64,000 nt of DNA from Pseudomonas entomophila L48 (GCF_000026105.1 NC_008027.1:4546501-4610500); one strand, 5' to 3'; positions 47,390 to 57,317 are shown, counted from the first letter of the stretch. Translations and numbers: made by a program. The notes: generated from the sequence alone by a model not told the origin.

Positions 47390-48413
47390 CCGGTCGTTGC
47401 CGCTGTTCTGGGCCACAGGGCTGGTCGGCCTTGCGGGCGGTTATGCCGCCAGCAAGGTCGGCTGGCCCTTGCCGTGGATGGTCGGTTCGCTGCTGGCGAT
47501 CATCCTGGTGCGCTGCCTGACGCCCTGGCAACTGAGCGAGATCCCCAACGGCCGCAAGTGCGGCCAGTGGATCATCGGTATCGGTATCGGCCTGCACTTC
47601 ACCCCGGCGGTGATCGAGCAGGTCGCCGATCACTTTGCGCTGATCTTCTTCGGCGCGCTGTTCACCACGCTGTCCAGCGTGATCAGCGTGTGGCTGTTGC
47701 GGCGCACCGGCGAGGACCGTGCCACGGCGTTCTTCGCCAGCATGCCGGGTGGTTCGGGAGAGATGGTCAACCTGGGCGCGCGCAACGGCGCGGTGCTCAG
47801 CCAGGTGGCGGCTGCGCAAAGCCTGCGGGTGCTGGCGGTGGTGCTGTGCGTGCCGGCGCTGTCCAAGTTCCTGCTGGGCGATGGCGTGCCGCTGAATCAT
47901 GCGGGCAGTGTCAGTTGGGGTTGGCTGGCATTGATCGCGCCGCTGGGCGTGGTCGTGGCGCTGATCTGGCAACGCCTGCGCCAACCCAATCCGTGGCTGT
48001 TCGGGCCGTTGCTGGTGGCGGCCACGGTAAGCCTTGCGGGCAATCTGCAGATCGGCTTGCCCAACGGCGCCAGCCAGATCGGCCAGTGGCTGATCGGCAG
48101 CGGCCTGGCCTGCCACTTCAACCGGGCGTTCTTCCGCCGCGCGCCGTCGTTCCTCGGGCGCACCTTGCTGGCCACGGGGCTGTGCATGCTGATCGCCGCA
48201 GGCGCGGCATGGGCGTTGAGCCTGCTCACGCACCTGGACCTGCGCTCGCTGACCTTGGGGATGATGCCGGGTGGCATCGCGGAGATGAGCCTGACGGCGG
48301 AGACGTTGCAACTGTCGGTGCCGTTGGTGACGGCGTTGCAGGTGATGCGGTTGTTGTTCGTGTTGTTTCTGGCGGAGCCGTTGTTTCGGCGTTGGAATGC
48401 GGGCAGCGACTGA
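47382..48413 (+). CDS. AbrB-family membrane protein (ammonia monooxygenase-like, DUF)
   Basis: The 343-residue protein has about ten membrane helices in two repeats, with the AbrB signature in each half: FFASMPGGSGEMVNLGARNG and TLGMMPGGIAEMSLTAETLQ. Members are thought to be transporters or regulators of unknown substrate. It overlaps tctA by 8 bases, so it belongs to the tct operon. Confidence 0.85.
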   Translation: MPDRSLPLFWATGLVGLAGGYAASKVGWPLPWMVGSLLAIILVRCLTPWQLSEIPNGRKCGQWIIGIGIGLHFTPAVIEQVADHFALIFFGALFTTLSSVISVWLLRRTGEDRATAFFASMPGGSGEMVNLGARNGAVLSQVAAAQSLRVLAVVLCVPALSKFLLGDGVPLNHAGSVSWGWLALIAPLGVVVALIWQRLRQPNPWLFGPLLVAATVSLAGNLQIGLPNGASQIGQWLIGSGLACHFNRAFFRRAPSFLGRTLLATGLCMLIAAGAAWALSLLTHLDLRSLTLGMMPGGIAEMSLTAETLQLSVPLVTALQVMRLLFVLFLAEPLFRRWNAGSD

Positions 48414-48503
48414 GCAAATTGAACAACTGGTATTTTTGCCAGTTTCGCTCATCACAACCGAGGCGTTGAATGGGAGCTCCTCTGGCGCGTAGGAGTACAC
48501 TCA

Positions 48504-48887
48504 ATGGCCATGGTTCCGTTGACCGACCTGGAAGCCCTCATCTCACTGGTCATACAGAGTCATCAGCCCAAGCCGTGCATGGTGCTGATCCACTCCGACC
48601 AATGCCCACCCTGCATGGCGCTTCATCCAAAGCTATCGGGATTAGCCAGTGACATGGAGGGATACGCGTTCTACGCATTCAACGTGGATTCTTGCGACCC
48701 ACCTTGGAAGGACTATGTGCTGACCTTACTGTTCAAGGAGTGGGACGTGAAGTACCTGCCTACACAGATACTTCTCGCCACTGGCAGAGCGCGCAAGGTC
48801 ATCTTCACCACGAATTTGGACACCATTAAGAGCGAGCTTGCAGCTCTCGATGGTACGCGCGCGCAGACCCCGCTTCAGAAGTCGTAA
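48504..48887 (+). CDS. Thioredoxin-fold protein with CPPC motif
   Basis: The 127-residue protein has active-site residues C34-P-P-C37 in HSDQCPPCMALHPKLSGLA and a cis-proline at 86 (KYLPTQILLA), with no signal peptide, so a cytoplasmic thioredoxin-like reductase is likely. AGGAG eight bases upstream of the ATG fixes the start. Extra cysteines (25, 64) are present. It overlaps the convergent autotransporter gene by 13 bases at the 3' end. It looks lower in GC than its left neighbours and is probably accessory. Confidence 0.8.
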   Translation: MAMVPLTDLEALISLVIQSHQPKPCMVLIHSDQCPPCMALHPKLSGLASDMEGYAFYAFNVDSCDPPWKDYVLTLLFKEWDVKYLPTQILLATGRARKVIFTTNLDTIKSELAALDGTRAQTPLQKS

Positions 48888-51310
48888 CGCACGCCCACAT
48901 TCACACCATAAGGCTGTTCGATGTTCTTGCCATTGCTGTATTCCACATCGGCATGCACACGGAACTGCTTGGACAGCGCCAACGATACCCCGGCACCCAG
49001 CTCGGCACGCGAACCGGACAGGTCATTGTTGAACACGTTGTTGTTGACCTGTACCTGGTTGCGCTGGGCGAACTCGTGGGCGAAGGCGCCTTTCACGTAA
49101 GGCTGCACCATGGCCCCGCCATCGAGCGGGATGGTCTTGCCGACGGTGGTGCCCACCTTGCCCAGCAACGACTTGGCCATGTCGCCTTCGGCGCGCAAGC
49201 CATTGTCGAAGGTGTAGTCCTTGCCAGCGACGGCGGCGGTGGCCACCTGCACGAAGGGTTCGATGAAGTAGCCATCGTTGAGTTTGATGTGCTTGCCCGC
49301 CTCCACCGACGCGCTCACACCGTGGGTGTCATAGTCGCCCTTGCTGCGGGTGTGGTCGCTCATGCCGACCTTGGCATTGTTCTGGTAGCGGTTGTACTTG
49401 AGCACGGTGTCGACGTAGAAGCCGGTCTCACGGTCCAGCCAGGTGGCGTAGCCGCCCACGTAGTAGCTGTCGACGGTGCCGGAAGTACCGTAGTCGAGGT
49501 TCAGGTCCGAACGGCTGCTACCGGCCAGCACACCCACCAGCCAATCGCTGTCGGACAGCTGCATGTCCGCGCCCAGGCTCAGGCCGCGCTGGTTCTGCTG
49601 GTAACCCGCGCCCAGGGAGGCACCGCTGACGTTGTACTGGTTGCCGTAGGCACGCATCCAAACACCGGCATTGCGCCCTTCGCTGTAACGCAACTCGCCC
49701 ATGCGGCTGCGCAGCGAGCTGAGTTCGCCGTAGGCCACGGTGATCGGCGTGTTGAACAGCGCCATGGCGGCCATGGTGATCGGCGCGACGGTGCGGGTCT
49801 CACGGTTCAGTACCCAGTCATTGCCGTCCTGAGACAGTTCGTAGGAGTACGCGCCCACATCGACCCGCTCACGGTCGTTGAGCAGGTGGAACTGTGCGCC
49901 GCCGTCGGCGGTGCGTACCAGTGAGAGCGACTCAACACTTGCCTCCTGGCCAGTGCTGGCTACCAACAGCCCATGGTTTCCACTGGAAGTGCCGGTGACA
50001 ACCAATTGGTCCGCTTGGCCAGTGACGAAGTCACCGCCCATATGGAAGTTGCCATTGCCGGAGAGGTCGGTAACGGTAAGGGTATGGAAGCTTGGCGTGT
50101 CACCGAAGACGACGGTACCACCGCCCATGGACAATTTGCCGACATCACTGTTACCCGTAAGGGTCCAGATGGAGTCCGGGCCAATGCTGGCCTGGCCCAG
50201 CCCAATGGTGGTGCCGGTCAGTTGGGCGCCGCTGTCCAGGGTCAGGGCCCGCACTTGTTGTAAATTGCCGGTCAGCTGCGAGTGGTCAGCCAGTGCCACC
50301 ACAACATCGCTACCCTCTGCGGCGACAACATCGCCGGTCAGCGTGGCGCCTTGCAGTGCCAGGTTCGCCTTGCCTCCTGCCAGCACGTTGAGATTACCGG
50401 TCAGCTGCGAACGATCAGCCAATGCCACCGCAACATCGCTACCCTCTCCGACAATAACGTCGCCGGTCAGCGTGGCACGCTGCAGTGCCAGGTTCGCCTT
50501 GCCACCTGCCAGCACGTTGACGTTACCGCTGATTGTCGAATCACTGGCGGTAAGGGCAAGGTTGGAGAAGCCGGCCACCTGGATCGCCGTCCCATTGCCA
50601 GCCTTGATAGAAGCACCGTTGCTCAGGTCGATGACCGCATCGCTGCGGGTTCGCACATCGACGCCAGGGCCTGCGGTGCTTGTTACATCACTACCGTCCA
50701 GGCGCAAGGTTGCCACGGTCGGTCGGGCCACTTCAGTCAGCATGAGCACACCGGCGCCTTGCCCGACGATACTGCTGCCGCTGACCTGAGCCGTGCCCCC
50801 CTGAAGCCGCAGGCCATTGCCACCGGCCGCAGTCGCGGTCATCTGTGAACCGGAGATATCGAGAGAACCACCCGCGTTGACCTGCACCGCAGCCGTCCCC
50901 CCTTGGATCTGGCTGTTGCGCACTACCGCCGTGGAGCCTGCGCCCGCAGCGTGCGTCAGTGCCAGGCCGACACCATTGGCACTGGTAATAGTGGCGTTGG
51001 CAATGCTTGCCCGGCTGTCGGTCAGCCCTACCGCCGTGCCATTGGTCACTTGTGAAGTGCCGCTGAGGACATTGAGCTGCGAGTTGGTGACCCCGATGCT
51101 GGTCGTTTGCGCACCGTCAACGGTGAGTACGGACTGGTTGATCAGGACATAGTTGGTCGGTGCGTCGGCTGGGGTGATCGTCAAGGTCTGGTTATTCAGG
51201 ACCACCGCCGAAACCTGCGGGCTGAGGATGCCCAAGGTCAGTAAGCATGCCAGCTTGGACAAGGGGAAGTTTGAAATAGAGTTCGGTCTGGTACGATGAA
51301 AATCTCGCAT
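48875..51310 (-). CDS. Autotransporter with pertactin-like passenger and beta-barrel domain
   Basis: The 811-residue protein has an extended signal region (LSKLACLLTLGILSPQVSA), a passenger of beta-helix-like repeats (residues about 35-530, rich in GxSxI and TGxxV patterns) and a C-terminal autotransporter beta domain (about 545-811, MGELRYSEGRNAGVWMRAYG through GVNVGVRYDF). No protease or lipase motif is seen in the passenger, so an adhesin-type role is the safest inference. ATG 51310 has AAAGG eight bases upstream; ATG 51316 is an alternative. The region 51311-51495 to the next gene carries no further feature. Confidence 0.88.
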   Translation of the reverse strand: MRDFHRTRPNSISNFPLSKLACLLTLGILSPQVSAVVLNNQTLTITPADAPTNYVLINQSVLTVDGAQTTSIGVTNSQLNVLSGTSQVTNGTAVGLTDSRASIANATITSANGVGLALTHAAGAGSTAVVRNSQIQGGTAAVQVNAGGSLDISGSQMTATAAGGNGLRLQGGTAQVSGSSIVGQGAGVLMLTEVARPTVATLRLDGSDVTSTAGPGVDVRTRSDAVIDLSNGASIKAGNGTAIQVAGFSNLALTASDSTISGNVNVLAGGKANLALQRATLTGDVIVGEGSDVAVALADRSQLTGNLNVLAGGKANLALQGATLTGDVVAAEGSDVVVALADHSQLTGNLQQVRALTLDSGAQLTGTTIGLGQASIGPDSIWTLTGNSDVGKLSMGGGTVVFGDTPSFHTLTVTDLSGNGNFHMGGDFVTGQADQLVVTGTSSGNHGLLVASTGQEASVESLSLVRTADGGAQFHLLNDRERVDVGAYSYELSQDGNDWVLNRETRTVAPITMAAMALFNTPITVAYGELSSLRSRMGELRYSEGRNAGVWMRAYGNQYNVSGASLGAGYQQNQRGLSLGADMQLSDSDWLVGVLAGSSRSDLNLDYGTSGTVDSYYVGGYATWLDRETGFYVDTVLKYNRYQNNAKVGMSDHTRSKGDYDTHGVSASVEAGKHIKLNDGYFIEPFVQVATAAVAGKDYTFDNGLRAEGDMAKSLLGKVGTTVGKTIPLDGGAMVQPYVKGAFAHEFAQRNQVQVNNNVFNNDLSGSRAELGAGVSLALSKQFRVHADVEYSNGKNIEQPYGVNVGVRYDF
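50268..50525. repeat. Two tandem 129-bp repeats in the autotransporter passenger
   Basis: Units 50268-50396 and 50397-50525 begin alike (CCGGTCAGCTGCGA) and encode two 43-residue repeats of LAGGKANLALQ-ATLTGDV...GSDV-VALADxSQLTGNL. The high DNA identity suggests recent duplication. Confidence 0.85.
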
Positions 51311-51495
51311 GGACATTACCTTTGTGAAGCAATTCTTTAGCCGATACGGCGTTGATAACCGCGGCGATCCTAGTAGTCCCTCAACCAAACAGATGTAAGA
51401 ATTGTCCTATGACACACAGGTTTATCCCTACAACTCACCTTGCAGGCGTAATTCCGCCCACAAGATGAGTTGATTTTTTTGAACGCTCTACACAG

Positions 51496-54400
51496 TCAGC
51501 TAGCAACCCAGCCCGTGCATACCAGACCACCTTGCCGAGTGTTGTACTTGACCAGGCACTTGCGCGAAATCCACGAGTTTGTGCCTCTGCGGACCGAGAA
51601 TCTGCAGACGATCGAGTCAGCCACGGGTGTCGGTGGATTGCTGACCTGGTTGAACAGGTCATTGGCATAGCGGATCGGGTATCGCACCCCTGCCGCTGGA
51701 TTGAATCCCGCAGGTACCTGAACCTCCGGCAAGGCTCGCTCGACAGTCGGAGCAGCAAGATCACCGAGCGACGATCCGGAATGGTATTCCCAGAACACCG
51801 TCACGAAATCACCTGCCTGAAGGCTGACCGACACCGGGGGATTGGCCACCTCTTCCGGTCGCTCAGGATCACCTGCGCGGAAGTCGCGCAAAATCAGGTT
51901 GATGTTGTTCCAGGGCATGCTGGAGCAGTTCACTACCCCGGTCAGGTTAGTGGTGGTGCCCGGTCGCTGGTTCTGCCTTGCTGCCGGCACACTCTGGGTA
52001 TAGTCAAACCAGACAAAGTTCCGCATCAATACCGTAATGGCACTCACGTTCACTTGCGTATTCAGCGATTGCTGGAAGTTGGTGGCCGCTGCGGTCTCTT
52101 TGATCGTGTAGTTGGCGGGGATAACACCATTGCCCTGCGCCTGAATAATCGCCCCCGACAAGTTGAAATCAACGACCTCGCCTGGCACTTCAGTGCTCAA
52201 GGTCAAGGTCGTGACTTGCTGCCCACCATAGAAGATGGTCACGACATGACCGGCCTCGGCTCCTTCATACACCGTGAACTTGATGGTGCCGTCCAGGACC
52301 CTGATCGTCCCATCGTTCTCGACGACGTGATCCAGCGGTGTGATGAAGTTGTCCGGTGACCTGCCACTCCCACCGACTACGGTCAGCAAGGTCAGGGCAG
52401 GGTTGACCGGGTCAGGCTCGTTTGGGTTCACCGGACCCACGATCCGCAGGTCGACCCGCGGGCTGGCTGCGGGTGATGGGCCAAATGGTTGCCCATTGCG
52501 CAATACGCGATAGGTGACCGAAGCCGTGTAAAGCGCCCGGGAATCAGGTACCGACAGGAAGGTCCAATTCACACTGACCTTACCGGTGGAAAAGGGGAAC
52601 GGGGTAATTATACGAGGGGTACCGGCTCCGTCGGTCCAGGTGACCTCGATCAAGTCGGTGGGTTGCGAGCCATCGTAAGCGGGAATGGCAATGTCCACGA
52701 CCTTCGTGAGATCCGTAACAGGGAACAGATCTGCACGCACGATCGGATCAACCTTTGGCGTACTGTCCGGGTTGTTGATTTCCGGCGCCAACAAATTGCC
52801 CGGTTGTGCCTCCAGGCGCACAGTGAAATTGTAGCCAATCGATTTACCAGATGGACTACCAGGACGGTCGGCCAGGACATAGACCAGTTGATGACTACCG
52901 TTGCCAAGCGCCCGCAGCGTTGCGGCGGACACCGAGATCTGCGGCGCAGGCGCGACCGCATCGGTTTCAGGCCAGATCACGGTCAAGGGCACAATTTCAG
53001 CATCATCACTGCCATTGAGCAGCTGAATCCGATCGCCCGCTCGCGCCACGACATAGGGAGGTATCGGGAATGTCACCGTCGCATTGGCATCCAGGTACTC
53101 CCCGGTGAAGATCGGCACGCCCGCTTCCATGGGAGGGGGCACAGTCGGCGTCAACAGCGCCAGCGGAGGTACGCCATTAGAAGGTGGAATCCGATCGAGG
53201 GTTATGCGTTGAGGCAAGGACGGATCCGGGTTGAGAGCCTGGTCGTTCATTACCATGTAGCTGATCCGATGGATGCCCTCCCCCAGGAACTCAAGCATCT
53301 TCGGGGTGATTTGAATCTGAACGGGAAATGGCTGCGCGGCATCGATGGGATACGGGAGGCTGAACGGCTCGCCACGACGCGCTTCTTCGGCAGGGTCATC
53401 TTCTTCAGGCTCTCCATCCTCACCTTCGTAACGCCACGGTACGCCGTTGAAGATCAACCGAACCTGGTCCCGCGAGCCCTCATAGTCCATCCCTCCGGAC
53501 TCCGCCCAGCGAGGTACCTCTATATAGACATAGTCGTTCTCATTCCCCTCGACATAAGCGGTAAGGGGAATTTCATTGGGGCGAACGACGGCGTTATTCG
53601 GCAACGCACCTACAATGGTGAACTCGTCAGCCAAGGGGCCAGGCACTTCGAAAAGGCCCCCGCTCGCGCTTCTGACCTTGCCAATAGCCGTCGGACTGCT
53701 CGAGCGCTGCTCGATAATCCTGTTACGTTCAGCCTCGAACGCAGCTTTCGCTTCCTGCTCCTGTCGACGTTCCTCCTCGGCTTTTAACTCAGCCGGTCCA
53801 CCCGTGCTCACACCTTCATATGCACCCATGATCAAGCTCCTGTTCTGTGGGAACCACACTTGCTCTGTTATCCAAGGTCCACTGCACACACCGCCACCTG
53901 GTCTTTGCAGCGACACGTTGACTACCTCTACCGCACTGGTACGCCAACGCCCCGCTTGCGTTCGAACCCTGTAGGCCACATTGACCGACCCCTCGAAAGG
54001 GTCACGTCCTGGTTCGAACACTTTCCTGAGTTCTTCGACAATCAACTCATTGATGAACGGCATGACGACAATCCCATCCGCACGCATCGGCGTCGGTTCG
54101 AACGGGAGTAACGAAGGTTCGGAAATAGGCATCCGACCAAACGAGTCGCGGCACATCTGCCAACTGATCTGCACCAGGTCGCCGACACTCACGCCGTCCT
54201 GGGGCAACGGCACGCGGAAACGCATGCCTCGCGGGATACCAGGATCAGGCCATGGATCAAGCGTGGCGCGCTGGAGCGAGCTGCAATTGATCCAGCCGAA
54301 AATGCTCACGAAATCAGGTTCGATGCGCTTGATCGGAAGCAACAACTCCTCCCCGCCGACGAGATCGACGGTAATCGGCAGTAGGTTGGAGGCACGGTTG

Positions 54401-55155
54401 AGGTTCCCGGCTCGATCGCGCAACTGACAACTGACCTCGAAACTCCCCGAAACCAACAGTCGCTCGGCGATCAGCAATGGAATGTTGGGCAGAAGGCGGT
54501 TGGCCTGGGTAATTGCGATGATCGCGGTGGGCAGCGCCGGCAGCGCTCCTCCCGTTGGGCGGAAGAACACCTGTACCTGGTCTTCCAGGCGCAGGTCGGC
54601 CCAACGCGGCAGTTCCAACCTGGCAAAGCCAGCATTGGCTTCCAGATGCTCACGGTCGATGAGCGAAGGCCCGGAAAAGGTGAAAGGCGCGTTCTCGCCA
54701 GGCGCGGTGCGATCGTAGTAGACAAGGGTCGAATTGGATCTGGCGACGTTTCCGACATCCACGATCCATAGGTCATAAGCGATATCGAATTCACGATCAC
54801 GCAAGGGTGAGGGTGCAGGAAGCTGAAGCTCGACGCGGAACTGTTCCGAGTCGGCAACCATGGCAACGATGACAGGATCGCCAATGCGCTGTTGGTCACG
54901 TACCGCTTGGCACGCCACCTGAAGGTTGGTGTACCCGCTTCCGGTCAACGTCCTGTAGTCGTCTTCATAACCTTCCCAGGCACGCAGCTCGAAACGTAGC
55001 GGCTGTGCCTGGGCTTCCAGGGGCAAGGTAAAGGTGCCGTTTTCGTCATCCAGAAGGGGTAAGGCATCCAACAGCTTTGGGACTTGCAACTCAAGCAACT
55101 GGTTGCCCGCCAAGGTGGCGCTCACGGCACTGTTACGTTGAACGAGTATGGTCAT
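51496..55155 (-). CDS. Large Ig-like repeat protein of unknown function
   Basis: A 1219-residue protein I do not recognise as a named family. No signal peptide or membrane helix is visible. It is built of repeated beta-rich units of about 100-130 residues with Ig-like marks (VYYDRTAPG, ITLDRIPPSNG, LPRWADLRLEDQVQVFF, VPRWAESGGMDYEG). A charged coiled-coil-like segment lies near residues 452-481. Two matching modules occur: about 288-430 (INCSS ... GDLVQISW ... GGGVCSGPW) and about 1070-1219 (VNCSS ... GDFVTVFW ... GGLVCTGW). ATG 55155 with GGGGTG upstream is chosen over 55209. It lies upstream of the autotransporter gene on the same strand. It could be a surface or exported protein or a toxin-like accessory protein; this is open. 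Confidence 0.7.
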   Translation of the reverse strand: MTILVQRNSAVSATLAGNQLLELQVPKLLDALPLLDDENGTFTLPLEAQAQPLRFELRAWEGYEDDYRTLTGSGYTNLQVACQAVRDQQRIGDPVIVAMVADSEQFRVELQLPAPSPLRDREFDIAYDLWIVDVGNVARSNSTLVYYDRTAPGENAPFTFSGPSLIDREHLEANAGFARLELPRWADLRLEDQVQVFFRPTGGALPALPTAIIAITQANRLLPNIPLLIAERLLVSGSFEVSCQLRDRAGNLNRASNLLPITVDLVGGEELLLPIKRIEPDFVSIFGWINCSSLQRATLDPWPDPGIPRGMRFRVPLPQDGVSVGDLVQISWQMCRDSFGRMPISEPSLLPFEPTPMRADGIVVMPFINELIVEELRKVFEPGRDPFEGSVNVAYRVRTQAGRWRTSAVEVVNVSLQRPGGGVCSGPWITEQVWFPQNRSLIMGAYEGVSTGGPAELKAEEERRQEQEAKAAFEAERNRIIEQRSSSPTAIGKVRSASGGLFEVPGPLADEFTIVGALPNNAVVRPNEIPLTAYVEGNENDYVYIEVPRWAESGGMDYEGSRDQVRLIFNGVPWRYEGEDGEPEEDDPAEEARRGEPFSLPYPIDAAQPFPVQIQITPKMLEFLGEGIHRISYMVMNDQALNPDPSLPQRITLDRIPPSNGVPPLALLTPTVPPPMEAGVPIFTGEYLDANATVTFPIPPYVVARAGDRIQLLNGSDDAEIVPLTVIWPETDAVAPAPQISVSAATLRALGNGSHQLVYVLADRPGSPSGKSIGYNFTVRLEAQPGNLLAPEINNPDSTPKVDPIVRADLFPVTDLTKVVDIAIPAYDGSQPTDLIEVTWTDGAGTPRIITPFPFSTGKVSVNWTFLSVPDSRALYTASVTYRVLRNGQPFGPSPAASPRVDLRIVGPVNPNEPDPVNPALTLLTVVGGSGRSPDNFITPLDHVVENDGTIRVLDGTIKFTVYEGAEAGHVVTIFYGGQQVTTLTLSTEVPGEVVDFNLSGAIIQAQGNGVIPANYTIKETAAATNFQQSLNTQVNVSAITVLMRNFVWFDYTQSVPAARQNQRPGTTTNLTGVVNCSSMPWNNINLILRDFRAGDPERPEEVANPPVSVSLQAGDFVTVFWEYHSGSSLGDLAAPTVERALPEVQVPAGFNPAAGVRYPIRYANDLFNQVSNPPTPVADSIVCRFSVRRGTNSWISRKCLVKYNTRQGGLVCTGWVAS

Positions 55156-55263
55156 CACACACCCCGGCCAGTGGCGGTTCGACGCTTGTGCGTCGAACCC
55201 TGGCGCCACTGTAGGGCGGTGTTCTACCGGGTGAAACTGGCAAAAATGCTAGGTACGGCGGTA

Positions 55264-55956
55264 CTACAACGGCGGCAGCGACCAATCGATCGGCGCCATC
55301 CCATGCTGCTGCAGGAAACCATTGGCCCGGCTGAAATGCCCACACCCAAAGAACCCGCGATACGCCGACAACGGCGACGGATGCACCGACTTGAGCACCA
55401 GGTGGCGGGTGCCGTCGATCAGCTTCTGCTTGCTCTGGGCATGGGCGCCCCACAGCAGGAACACCACGTTCGGGCACTGCTCGCTGACCACCTGGATGAT
55501 CCGGTCGGTGAAGAACTCCCAGCCCTTTTTCGCGTGGGAGGCGGCGTTGGCGCGCTGCACGGTCATAGTGGTGTTGAGCAGCAGCACGCCCTGCTCGGCC
55601 CAGCTCTGCAGGTAACCATGGTTGGGGATGGGCAGGTTCAGGTCGCGCTGCAACTCCTTGTAGATGTTCACCAGCGACGGTGGCGCGGGCACGCCGGGCT
55701 GCACCGAGAAGCACAGGCCGTGGGCCTGGCCCGGGCCGTGGTACGGGTCCTGGCCGAGGATGACCACCTTGACCTGCTCCAGCGGCGTGGAGTTCAGGGC
55801 GTTGAAGATCAGCGGCCCGGGCGGGTAGATCTCCTTGCCGGCGGCGTATTCCTGGCGCAGGAACTCGCGCAGCTGGTGCATGTAGGGCTGGTCGAACTCG
55901 GCGCGCAGCGCGGCCTTCCAGCTGGGTTCGAGCTTGATGCGATCGTCGTCGGTCAT
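55264..55956 (-). CDS. ung: Uracil-DNA glycosylase
   Basis: The 230-residue family 1 enzyme removes uracil from DNA. The motifs are complete: [20 protein letters not shown] (catalytic Asp), [19 protein letters not shown] and the Leu-intercalation loop [17 protein letters not shown] 55956 begins [13 protein letters not shown]. It marks the right border of the accessory block. Confidence 0.98.
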   Translation of the reverse strand: MTDDDRIKLEPSWKAALRAEFDQPYMHQLREFLRQEYAAGKEIYPPGPLIFNALNSTPLEQVKVVILGQDPYHGPGQAHGLCFSVQPGVPAPPSLVNIYKELQRDLNLPIPNHGYLQSWAEQGVLLLNTTMTVQRANAASHAKKGWEFFTDRIIQVVSEQCPNVVFLLWGAHAQSKQKLIDGTRHLVLKSVHPSPLSAYRGFFGCGHFSRANGFLQQHGMAPIDWSLPPL

Positions 55957-56084
55957 GGGGGCATCCAATAGCAAAGTGGCGCGACACTAGGAAAGCCTCG
56001 CCGGCTTGTCAATCGATCCGACCGGCGACCGGCAGCCACGGGGCGACGGGCCATACTGAGGGGATAACTTGCGCGAGGTTGCCC

Positions 56085-57191
56085 ATGAGCATTCACTGCG
56101 AGGTACTCACCGGCGCCGACGGCGCCCGCATCGGCATCGCCACCCTCGATGCCCCCAAGGCGCTCAATGCCCTGACCCTGCCGATGATCGAGGTGCTCGA
56201 CGAGCACTTGCAGGCCTGGGCGCAGGACCCGGGCATCGTTTGCGTGGTACTGCGCGGCAACGGGCCCAAGGCGTTCTGCGCCGGGGGTGATGTGCGCGCG
56301 CTGGTCCAGGCCTGCCGCGAACACCCCGGCAGCGTGCCGCCGCTGGCCGCCACCTTCTTCGCCCATGAATACCGCCTGGATCATCGCCTGCACACCTTCC
56401 CCAAGCCGCTGCTGTGCTGGGGGCATGGCCATGTGCTGGGCGGCGGCATGGGGCTGTTGCAAGGCGCCGGCGTGCGCATTGTCACCCCCAGCAGCCGCCT
56501 GGCCATGCCGGAAATCAGCATCGGGTTGTACCCGGATGTCGGCGCCAGTTGGTTCCTTGCCAGGCTGCCGGGCAAGCTGGGGTTGTTCCTGGGGCTGACC
56601 GGTGCGCCGATCAACGCCCGCGATGCCCTGGACCTGGGGCTGGCCGACCGCTTCTTTGGCGAGCATCAGCAGGAAGCGTTGCTCGAAGAGCTGCTGCAAC
56701 TGAACTGGCAGGAGCAGACCGCGTTGCAGCTGAACAGCCTGCTCAAGGCCGAACAGCACCGCGCCTGCGCCGAGTTGCCCGAGGGGCAGTGGCTGGCGCG
56801 GCGGGCGGTGATTGATGAAGTGCTCGACGTGGCCGACCCGGTGGCGGCTTGGCGTGCGCTAAGTGGCCTGGCCCGGCATGCCGACCCGCTGCTGGCGGCG
56901 GCGGGCCAGCGGCTGCACGAGGGTTGCCCGCTGACCGCGCACCTGGTGTGGGAACAGATCCGCCGTGCGCGCTACCTGTCGTTGGCCCAGGTGTTCCAGA
57001 TGGAGTACACCATGAGCCTGAACTGCTGCCGCCACCCGGAGTTCAGCGAGGGCGTGCGGGCGCGGTTGCTGGACAAGGACAACACGCCGCACTGGCATTG
57101 GCCGGATGTGGCGCAGGTGCCGGCGGCGGTGGTCGAGGCGCATTTCACCAAGGTGTGGGAGGGGCGCCATCCGCTGGCGGACCTGGGGTGA
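56085..57191 (+). CDS. Enoyl-CoA hydratase/isomerase family protein (3-hydroxyisobutyryl-CoA hydrolase-like)
   Basis: The 368-residue crotonase-fold protein has the oxyanion sequences GNGPKAFCAGGDVRAL and KPLLCWGHGHVLGGGMGLLQ, and the HIBCH-type active-site stretch MPEISIGLYPDVGASWFLAR. The length (about 350-385) also fits 3-hydroxyisobutyryl-CoA hydrolase of valine breakdown rather than a simple hydratase (about 260). No valine genes adjoin. ATG 56085 has GAGG eight bases upstream. Confidence 0.85.
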   Translation: MSIHCEVLTGADGARIGIATLDAPKALNALTLPMIEVLDEHLQAWAQDPGIVCVVLRGNGPKAFCAGGDVRALVQACREHPGSVPPLAATFFAHEYRLDHRLHTFPKPLLCWGHGHVLGGGMGLLQGAGVRIVTPSSRLAMPEISIGLYPDVGASWFLARLPGKLGLFLGLTGAPINARDALDLGLADRFFGEHQQEALLEELLQLNWQEQTALQLNSLLKAEQHRACAELPEGQWLARRAVIDEVLDVADPVAAWRALSGLARHADPLLAAAGQRLHEGCPLTAHLVWEQIRRARYLSLAQVFQMEYTMSLNCCRHPEFSEGVRARLLDKDNTPHWHWPDVAQVPAAVVEAHFTKVWEGRHPLADLG

Positions 57192-57213
57192 ACGGTACCG
57201 GGCCCATGACAAG

Positions 57214-57296
57214 GTAGGAGCGGCTTCAGCCGCGATCACCCGCGCAGCGGGTGCCAGGCACCACGTTGCCTGCATCGCGGCTGAAGCCGCTCCTAC
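57214..57296. repeat. REP pair, perfect 23-bp inverted repeat
   Basis: Arms 57214-57236 and 57274-57296 (core GGAGCGGCTTCAGCCGCGAT) flank a GTGCCAGGCAC dyad. It lies between convergent genes. Confidence 0.9.
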
Positions 57297-57317
57297 AAAG
57301 GGCATGCGAACCAACAA

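Noticed and set aside
45308..47416. 702-residue open frame opposite tctB and tctA
   Set aside because: Gln/His/Asp-rich antisense shadow of membrane-protein genes.
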